This document shows, one piece after another, positions 26,618-34,100 of a stretch of 64,000 nucleotides of DNA (positions within the stretch are counted from its first letter, which is position 1; each line of letters opens with the position of its first letter). Location: contig DIYH01000035.1 in NCBI GenBank assembly GCA_002435755.1, positions 248,001 through 312,000 on the forward strand, given 5' to 3'. The notes below the pieces were generated by a model. The model saw nothing but the letters and a program-made list of their open reading frames with translations, ran no database searches and had not been told where the DNA came from. This stretch comes from Flammeovirgaceae bacterium UBA6059. Its GTDB lineage: Bacteria; Bacteroidota; Bacteroidia; Cytophagales; Cyclobacteriaceae. Position numbers and translations under genes: made by a program.

Positions 26618-26989
26618 ATGAATAATGATCCCGAATTGAACGGAAAGTATCTTGGCACCATCACATCAGATTTCGTCAAAGTGGCTGAAAATCTTCAAGA
26701 GGCCGCTTACCAAATCCGCAAAAAGGGGTTTTCAGAGTTTCCAGTTTTTCCGATCAGTAAAATAGATATTCCGATAGGTCAGTTGCTATACGCCAAAGGC
26801 GATCTCGAAAATGAATGGAACTACTATGCCACGTATATCGATGAGTTTGTCCAACGTAGAATTGTCGAAGAGGAAAAGCTAGAGGACTTTAAAAAGAACT
26901 ATAAAGACCCTGATGAATTCTGTTGTCTTTTCGTGGTGGACGGTGATTTTGCGAGCTTCGTCTATATCCCTTATCCGGAAGACCATTAA
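26618..26989 (+). CDS. Conserved-looking hypothetical protein
   Basis: 123 residues, acidic, with no signal peptide or membrane segment. Visible features are a helical start (FVKVAENLQEAAYQIRKKGFSEFPVFPISK), a central WNYYATYIDEFVQRRIVEEE helix and a strand pair CCLFVVDGDFASFVYIPYP. The regular secondary structure and codon use look like a genuine gene. I recall similar short proteins in many Bacteroidota, but no name or function. It is followed 82 bases later by the MscS gene. Confidence 0.75.
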   Translation: MNNDPELNGKYLGTITSDFVKVAENLQEAAYQIRKKGFSEFPVFPISKIDIPIGQLLYAKGDLENEWNYYATYIDEFVQRRIVEEEKLEDFKKNYKDPDEFCCLFVVDGDFASFVYIPYPEDH

Positions 26990-27071
26990 AGTTACATTTA
27001 ACTAGGATTAGGTACGAAACATTGTTTATTTCGGAGGTTAATCTAAAAACCAACGTAATACACAATTAATC

Positions 27072-27905
27072 ATGGAAGAAGTACAAAATATAGACATCCA
27101 GAAATATGTGGATCAGTTGATCGAGATGGCGGTGACTTACGGCCCAAAGCTGATTCTGGCTATCCTTACATTCATCATTGGTTCATGGATCATTAGTGGG
27201 TTGATAAAAAGCCTTGGCAAAGTGATGGAGAAAAAGAATGTCGACCCATCACTCACACCGTTTCTCAAAAGCTTATTAGGTGTGTTGCTTCGGGTAATGT
27301 TGATCATATCAGTGATCAGCATGGTAGGCATAGAGATGACCTCTTTCATCGCCATACTTGGTGCTGCTGGCCTAGCCATCGGCCTTTCTCTGCAAGGCAC
27401 ATTACAGAACTTTGCGGGTGGTGTGATGATCCTACTTTTTAAGCCATTCAAAGTGGGCCAGTTTATTGATGCTACTGGCTATATGGGTACTGTCAAGGAG
27501 ATCCAAATTTTTAATACGATCTTGACTACACCCGACAACAAGAGAATCATTATCCCTAACGGTGCGCTTGCGGATAGTAGCATGACTAATTTCTCTGCTG
27601 AACCAACCAGACGGGTAGATTGGACTTTTGGCATTGGCTATGGTGACGATTATGATAAAGCCAAAGAAGTACTCCTTTCATGGATAGAGGCTGATCCCCG
27701 AGCTTTAAAAGATCCTGAGCCATTTGTTGCCCTATCGGAATTAGCAGATAGCTCAGTTAACATAGTCGTACGTGTATGGGTAGACCCTGCCGACTACTGG
27801 GGGCTTTACTTTGATATGAATGAGAAAGTCTACAAGGAATTTGGTAAGCATGGCCTTAACATTCCTTTCCCACAAATGGATGTGCATCTTGATAAGGTCA
27901 ACTAA
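27072..27905 (+). CDS. Small-conductance mechanosensitive channel, MscS family
   Basis: 277 residues, the size of E. coli MscS. Three N-terminal membrane segments are seen at about 24-44, 66-85 and 90-118. TM3 carries the pore pattern GAAGLAIGLSLQGTLQNFAGG, with alternating small residues and the hinge region before FKPFKVGQFID. The beta domain (TGYMGTVKEIQIFNTILTTPDNKRIIIPN, in shortened form VKEIQIFNT and DNKRIIIPN) and the C-terminal alpha/beta cage (VDWTFGIGYGDDYDKAKEVL, VRVWVDPADYW, IPFPQMDVHL) follow. It releases solutes upon membrane tension under hypo-osmotic shock. Its transcript ends at the strong hairpin at 27928. Confidence 0.95.
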   Translation: MEEVQNIDIQKYVDQLIEMAVTYGPKLILAILTFIIGSWIISGLIKSLGKVMEKKNVDPSLTPFLKSLLGVLLRVMLIISVISMVGIEMTSFIAILGAAGLAIGLSLQGTLQNFAGGVMILLFKPFKVGQFIDATGYMGTVKEIQIFNTILTTPDNKRIIIPNGALADSSMTNFSAEPTRRVDWTFGIGYGDDYDKAKEVLLSWIEADPRALKDPEPFVALSELADSSVNIVVRVWVDPADYWGLYFDMNEKVYKEFGKHGLNIPFPQMDVHLDKVN

Positions 27906-27927
27906 GGTTTTTTAAACTCGTAAGATC

Positions 27928-27974
27928 GAGGCTGTCATTTCTAGAAGTCATGGAGAAGGCAGCCTCTTTTTTAT
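27928..27974 (+). terminator. Intrinsic terminator after the MscS gene
   Basis: Perfect 7-base arms GAGGCTG and CAGCCTC are separated by 25 bases and followed directly by a run of T residues, 22 bases after the channel stop codon. The form and placement fit a Rho-independent terminator. Confidence 0.75.
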
Positions 27975-28174
27975 TCATATCTGGTATTTCATGGTTACGC
28001 TAGTCATCTCTATAAGTATCAGACTGAAATATATTCTCTTCTAGCTTAGCATTGCATCCTTGAGCTACTCTTTCCAGTCTTGGGGAAAAACCGGAGGTAC
28101 TAACAGCCGACTTTCTGATTTCGAATCTGACCAAATCTCTAAATCGCAGAGGCGCGATCATCTTAATGATATAG

Positions 28175-28498
28175 AGCATTGCGTCTTATGAGGAAACGGA
28201 ACACGCATTCTCTGGTGACCTCCGAAACAACAAGAAAACAGAGATGTACAGGTGTGCAGCCTGCCCATTACCTTTATTCGAGTCATCCGCCAAATACAGA
28301 TCAGGTACAGGTTGGCCCAGTTTCTGGAATCACATTATAAAAGAAAATATTGCCAAAGAATCTGACAGCACCTTCACAATGGTAAGAACAGAAGTGCTTT
28401 GTACTCGTCGTGGAGGTCATCTTGGTCATGTGTTTCCTGATAGTCCTCGCCTAACTGGTCTGCAATATTGTATTAACTCAGTCTTTGGACTTTATTGA
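28175..28498 (+). pseudogene. msrB: Truncated methionine sulfoxide reductase B remnant
   Basis: The frame is open from 28175 to 28498, with the first ATG at 28244. It encodes most of MsrB: TEHAFSGDL, YRCAACPLPLF, SGTGWPSFW, TMVRTEVLC, GGHLGHVFPD and the catalytic-Cys segment GLQYCINSV. The N-terminal about 30 residues are missing: a stop lies at 28172 and fragments resembling the lost beginning appear in another frame. One of the four zinc cysteines is changed: the second CxxC reads CTRR instead of CTRC. The active-site Cys is intact. Most likely a pseudogene formed by 5' truncation or frameshift; a low-activity short protein from ATG 28244 cannot be excluded. Confidence 0.75.
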
Positions 28499-28510
28499 GA
28501 AGTAGTAGGA

Positions 28511-29230
28511 TCATTGCATCCGAAAGAAACCATATTTGAGGATACACCAAAGTGCTCTAAAGCCATCTCGCCAATTGATCTTTTTGCCTTCCGCGTAAGT
28601 CCTCCCATAATAGGAGATTCCCACTTCGTATATTCTTATGCCAGGGATTCTGGCAATTTTAGCTGTCACTTCAGGTTCGAAACCAAATCGGTTTTCTTTT
28701 AACTCGATTCCCTTTATAATGTCCGCCTTAAACAGTTTGTAACATGTCTCCATATCAGTGAGGTTAAGGTTAGTAGCAGCATTTGACATCATGGTCAGAA
28801 ACTTGTTCCCTATGCTATGCCAAAAGAATAGAATTCTGTGTGGGCGCCCACCCATGAACCTAGAGCCATATACAACATCTGCTCTTCCTTCTATCATAGG
28901 CTTTAAAAGCAGGTTATATTCATTAGGATCGTACTCCAGATCGGCATCCTGAACGATGATGAAGTCTCCGGTTGCTTCTGCAATGCCAGCGCGTAGGGCA
29001 GCACCCTTGCCTCGATTCACCTCATGCTGAATAAAGGTGATCTCTTTATATGGGTTATCAGACGTGTACTGATTAACAATTTGAACGGTAAGGTCTCTAG
29101 AACAATCGTCAACTACTACACATTGAAGAGACATCTCCGTCATAAATTCAATATTAAACAGAGTATCTAGAACTCGTTGAATAGTCTTCTCCTCATTGAA
29201 GACTGGTATGATCACGGATAAGGCTTTCAA
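28511..29230 (-). CDS. Glycosyltransferase family 2 (dolichyl-phosphate-mannose-synthase-like)
   Basis: 239 residues with the GT-A fold of polyprenyl-phosphate sugar synthases. Motifs are SVIIPVFNEEKTI at the start, VVVDDCSRDLT, GKGAALRAGI, the metal-binding triad QDADLEYDP, and YGSRFMGGRP followed by the MSNAATNLNLTDMETCYKLF stretch (DMETCYKLF being diagnostic). There is no C-terminal membrane segment, so it is the soluble form. It likely loads a sugar onto a lipid carrier such as undecaprenyl phosphate, which GT-C enzymes then use; the two GT-C genes nearby (29300 and 36934) fit this. It follows the 29300-31030 GT-C gene by 69 bases in the same direction. Confidence 0.93.
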   Translation of the reverse strand: MKALSVIIPVFNEEKTIQRVLDTLFNIEFMTEMSLQCVVVDDCSRDLTVQIVNQYTSDNPYKEITFIQHEVNRGKGAALRAGIAEATGDFIIVQDADLEYDPNEYNLLLKPMIEGRADVVYGSRFMGGRPHRILFFWHSIGNKFLTMMSNAATNLNLTDMETCYKLFKADIIKGIELKENRFGFEPEVTAKIARIPGIRIYEVGISYYGRTYAEGKKINWRDGFRALWCILKYGFFRMQ

Positions 29231-29299
29231 TTAAAATGTTATATAATGAGCAATAATTTTGGAGAGCATGAGACTCTTAGATATTGTTTTGGTAGCTAC

Positions 29300-31030
29300 T
29301 TACTTGTTTACAATAGATATTAATGTGTCATTTACCCAAATGCCATGAATGATGTTTTTTGAACCAGGAGTTTTCAGAGTTCCTCTACCATGTCTAAAGT
29401 CATCCTTCCATTCTCCGCGATAAGACGTACCATTCGGCCAATTGTACAAACCGTATCCATTCTTTTTTCCATTCTCCATTGTACCGGTATAGCCCAAATA
29501 TGAGATGTGTTGACCAATGAACGTTGGTGTAACGTCCATCTTTTTCAATATTTCTAGTTTGTGTGGATAAGTTCGAAACAATGGTAAAATGTTCTCTCCT
29601 GTAGAGGCATATCCTAATACATCTACAATAATATAGTCAACTTCATTATCCTTAAATGATGTCAATAAATCTTTTTGATTTGATGTGTTTGGCCATCTGA
29701 TAGAAGGTCTACCAGAAAAATGGAAGGAAAGCAAAGGTTTTCTGCAGACTACTACTGATTCCTTTGGCGTATTTTCTTTTATCCAAAGTGAAGCCTCAAA
29801 ATAGTCTCTAAAGCGCTTTGGGTAATCCGATTGACTTCTCAAGCTCAATCCAAGAACTGAGGGAATCTGAGCACAAATGAGAATCAGACAAGAGGCGTTG
29901 ACTAACAGAATTGCTCTATCCTTCGAAAAGAATTGATTCATCAAACCGTACAGCCCATAGATCATGAAACCCATCATAATCACCAACATTGGAAGTAAAA
30001 ACCGGACTCCAAACCATTCAGATGGCCATAGCAGGAGAATCCCCGCGGAGGAAACAGTTAGTGAAATAAAGAAAAACCGTCCGTTCCTTAACGAAATCAG
30101 ACCAAAAGCGATTAGTGCAAGGAGAACAATACTCAGAAGTATATAATGAGGCATAACAAGTCGTGAGTAATCAGCTCCTGTCCAGTTTAATAGCAAGTAC
30201 GGTATTTCCTTATCACAATACCTTACCGCATTATTAAACACTCGTTCAACCAGCACGAACAAATCCAAAGTACCCATCGTCGCATCATAGGGGTTTACCA
30301 TTAGGAGTTGGTTCAAGTACCCCCCCCCATTTGTGAGCATGCTATTTCTTACCGACCATGGAACCACCAACACCGTAAAGCCAATAGCCGCTACCAAGCC
30401 ATAAGAGTATTTTCTATTTGCAAAAGATTGAGCGACTATGGCCGCTATTAAAACTATACCAAATGAACGTATGTAATATGATATTGCTGAAACTATGATA
30501 ACAGATAAGAAAAGTCTGTTCGAATACCAGGGTATATCATATTTGATATTAGTAAACAGCCAACACCCAAGCATTAAAAAAAACATAAATGGCATTTCAG
30601 ACATCATTATCCAGGAATACTCCAAAAAATGTCTATTCAAGGCGATAACCATTATCATAGTGAAGCTCAACCACTCTGATTCAACAATCCGCCGAAATAG
30701 AAAAAAGCCAATAATTAGTACTCCAGTCCCAAAAAGTCCATTGGCTATCTTCACTGGAATCACACCGTCAAATAAGACAAGTATTACAGCGACTATATTA
30801 GGGTAGCCAGGTGGGAAATGGGTGTGTGGGTTCAATCGGGGACTAGAGATGTCTGAATATCCAGTACCTTGAGCCAATGATTTACCCAAATAGTAATAAC
30901 TGAGGTTATCCCCCCCAAGATTGATTTTTTTGTCAAATGTAAAACCGTAAGACAAAGCAAAGCAGATTACTGCTGCTAAACATAATGCGAGTGAGCGACT
31001 TTTAATTGGCTTAAACACTGGTAGTGGCAT
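29300..31030 (-). CDS. GT-C (PMT/ArnT-like) membrane glycosyltransferase with C-terminal MORN motifs
   Basis: 576 residues. About 10-12 membrane segments extend from residue 13 to about 390. The first periplasmic loop holds a conserved acidic residue (LGGDNLSYYYLGKSL) as in ArnT/PMT-type enzymes using lipid-linked sugars. A soluble periplasmic part (about 395-510) follows, then a tail at about 512-570 with MORN-type repeats: GTMENGKKNGYG, YRGEWKDDFRHGRG and HGIWVNDT. MORN repeats are not expected on such enzymes. On the coding strand, runs of seven and nine G lie in codons near residues 38 and 235, suggesting slipped-strand on/off switching. It is the upstream partner of the GT2 gene. Acceptor (LPS, lipid or protein) is unknown. 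Confidence 0.85.
   Translation of the reverse strand: MPLPVFKPIKSRSLALCLAAVICFALSYGFTFDKKINLGGDNLSYYYLGKSLAQGTGYSDISSPRLNPHTHFPPGYPNIVAVILVLFDGVIPVKIANGLFGTGVLIIGFFLFRRIVESEWLSFTMIMVIALNRHFLEYSWIMMSEMPFMFFLMLGCWLFTNIKYDIPWYSNRLFLSVIIVSAISYYIRSFGIVLIAAIVAQSFANRKYSYGLVAAIGFTVLVVPWSVRNSMLTNGGGYLNQLLMVNPYDATMGTLDLFVLVERVFNNAVRYCDKEIPYLLLNWTGADYSRLVMPHYILLSIVLLALIAFGLISLRNGRFFFISLTVSSAGILLLWPSEWFGVRFLLPMLVIMMGFMIYGLYGLMNQFFSKDRAILLVNASCLILICAQIPSVLGLSLRSQSDYPKRFRDYFEASLWIKENTPKESVVVCRKPLLSFHFSGRPSIRWPNTSNQKDLLTSFKDNEVDYIIVDVLGYASTGENILPLFRTYPHKLEILKKMDVTPTFIGQHISYLGYTGTMENGKKNGYGLYNWPNGTSYRGEWKDDFRHGRGTLKTPGSKNIIHGIWVNDTLISIVNK
30320..30328 (-). repeat. Poly-G(9) tract in the GT-C coding strand
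   Basis: Nine consecutive C on the plus strand (G on the coding strand), in frame as codons for Gly near residue 235. Loss or gain of one base would truncate the protein. Such tracts are classic sites of slipped-strand phase variation. Confidence 0.8.
30910..30916 (-). repeat. Poly-G(7) tract in the GT-C coding strand
   Basis: Seven consecutive C on the plus strand, near residue 38 of the same glycosyltransferase, in the loop carrying its candidate catalytic Asp. A slip here would abolish the protein almost entirely. Confidence 0.75.
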
Positions 31031-31139
31031 TTGTTGGCTTTTACCTCTTCCTTTTGATTTATCTTTACTTTTTCAGGACAGAGTAAAATCCTGTAATTCT
31101 ACTAGCACGCATCATACACTTTTCTAGTCTTCGCAACTA

Positions 31140-34100
31140 ATGCAAATCAAATCAATATTTAGTCTCATTCACCACCGTACACAACTATTTGTTCATATAC
31201 ATGTCTCCTCGGCTTGTCTGATTTTGGCCATATCGATACTAGCCTTCTTCTCTACAGCCAAGGCACAGCCAATTGGGTTTCTTAAAAAAACTATCAATAT
31301 CGAAGGGCTAGTCAATCCTACTTCGCTCCAATTTGGAGAGGACAGTAGGCTCTATGTTTCTGAACAGTATGGATTAATTAAAGCTTACACTATTGAGCGG
31401 TCTGATGTTGGCGCTTACACCGTGGAAGACGAAGAAGTCATATCAGTCATTAGCAATATGCCAAATTATGATGATGACGGTTCCTTAAACACCGAAGTGA
31501 AGGGGCGTCAGGTAACAGGAATACTCGTATTGGGTAGTGCAGACAGTACTGTCATTTTTGTTACCTCCTCTGACCCAAGAATAGGCGGGGGTGGCAAAGC
31601 CGATACTAATCTCGACACTAATTCCGGTATCATCTCAAAGATATTCAAAGATGAATCAGGTGAATGGATCAAGGTCGATCTTGTTAGAGGACTTCCTCGG
31701 TCAGAAGAAAACCACTCTCAAAATGGTCTTAACTACATAGCTGAGAGCAATGTTCTGTTAGTTACCTCAGGTGGTAATACCAATCAAGGTGCTCCCTCAA
31801 ATAATTTTACCTTTATTCCAGAGTACGCATATTCAGCAGCGATACTGTCAGTTCATCTTGATGAGCTCAATGCTATGGAAGTCAAGTCAGACGGTATTAA
31901 TGGGTACTATATCTATGATCTACCCACCTTAGATGATGAAACAAGAAACAATACGAGCGAACAGAACGGATATGAAGATGAAAATGATCCATTTGGTGGT
32001 AATAATGGTAAGAATCAAGCCGAGCTAACCAAAACAAGCCCAGTTCAGATTTATTCTTCAGGTTGGAGAAATGTTTATGATGTGGTGGTGTCAGCGAATG
32101 GACTGATCTATACTGTAGACAATGGGCCAAACAAAGGATGGGGAGGCCCTCCAATCGAGAATTGTTCGAATACGATCAATGAAGAAGTATCTGACACGTA
32201 CCCCGATAATCTCCATTGGGTTTCGCATGAGGGTTATTATGGCGGTCATCCTAATCCCACAAGGGCTAATCGCTCAAATGTGTTCAACCTCACCAATCCC
32301 CAAAGTGCTGTAGAAAAGGGCTTGGAAGATGCAATTTGTGCCTATCTCATACCAGGACAGGAAGATAATGCTTTGGCTACATATCCAGAATCAACCAACG
32401 GACTTGCGCAATACACCGCTTCCAATTTCAATGGTGAACTTCTCGGTGATCTGGTTACTGTGGCTTTCGATGGTAATTTACTGCGCTACAATCTCAAGTC
32501 TGATAATGAGGCGCCTGACGATGATTTTTCGGTATTGGCATCTGGGGTTGGTTCTATTCCCTTAGACGTGACAACTCAAGGGGATTTTGATTTGTTCCCA
32601 GGTACAATCTGGGTTTGCAACTATGCAGGAAGTAGTCTAACAGTGTTTGATCCAATTGATTTCACGATTGGGATTTGTGACCTAGCCGACAACAATGGAG
32701 ACGATGACGAGGACGGCTATTCTAATAACGATGAAACGGTAAATGGAACAAACCCTTGCAACCCAGCCCATGTCCCCGATGATTTTGACAAAGACTTTGT
32801 ATCTGATTTTCTTGATACAGATGATGACAATGATAATGTACCCGATCTGAGTGATTACTTCCCCTTAGACCCGTCTAACGGCTTGGGCACATCGTTCCCC
32901 TTTCGCTTAGATTTTGACAATCAAAATGATGGTGGAATTAGGGGGTGGGGCTTCACAGGGGTAATGAGCAATGAGATGGATATCTATACAGATTCCTTTG
33001 ATCCAACTAAAATGACCGTAGGGGGCGCGGGTTTAAAGTTTACCATAGACGAAATTGGGTCTGGTACAGCGATCGGTGATGCCAATAATCAAAAAAATGC
33101 CTTCCATTTTGGCATCAAAATACCTGAAGAAGAATGCATAGTTCAGATAACCACCCGTATACAAGGGCCATTTAGCAATTTAACTTCTTGGGGTAATCAA
33201 TCTTATGGTCTGTATATAGGTACTGGCAACCAAGACGATTTTCTTTCATTGGAGATAGACGCCAATGAAGGTGAGAGCGCTTTCAGAATCACTATAGAAC
33301 AAGATAATATACCACAAGCCTCCCTGGAAAGTATGCCGGAACTCAGCGATATTATTGACCTTCAGATTATTGCATCGTATACTGACAACAAAATTCACTT
33401 TAATTATTCGTCAGATGGCTCCAACTTTATCAGAATTGGGACAGCAGCCTTACCAAGCTTTCTACTTGATAGAGTGGTAGCAGTTGGTTTACTTGGGTCT
33501 TCTGGAGACCTAGAACAAACTTTTACCGGTACCTGGGATTTTTTAGAAGTACGACCTTTTGAAAACCAGTTAAGAGGCCAATGGACTTTCAACAACAGCT
33601 CTACCCAGCCACTGGAAAGACATGAAAACTCCTTTATACAAGTAGCTGACAAGTTCATTTCACTTGGGGGACGAGGACTAAAGCCAGTATCCATCTACGA
33701 CATTGCCTCGGAAGAATGGCAATTAGGGAGTACTCCACCAATAGAAATGCATCATTTCCAAGCCATTGAAGTGGACGGTCTCGTATATGTCATGGGAGCT
33801 TTTACAGGCAACTTCCCTAATGAAACACCAATAGATCAGGTCTATATATATGATGTGATCGAGAATGTATGGTATGAGGGGCCAGAGATTCCTAGACCAA
33901 GAGGAGCCGCTGGTTGCGTGAAAATTGGAAATTACGTTTATCTAATCTCTGGAATAGTCAATGGGCATAGTTCAGGGTGGGTTGATTGGGTAGATCGGCT
34001 TGATTTGAGGACGAATCTCTGGGAGGAGCTAGCAGCAATACCAAACCCAAGAGATCACTTTTTTGCAGCAAATCAGGACAATAAGATTATTGTAGCCGGA

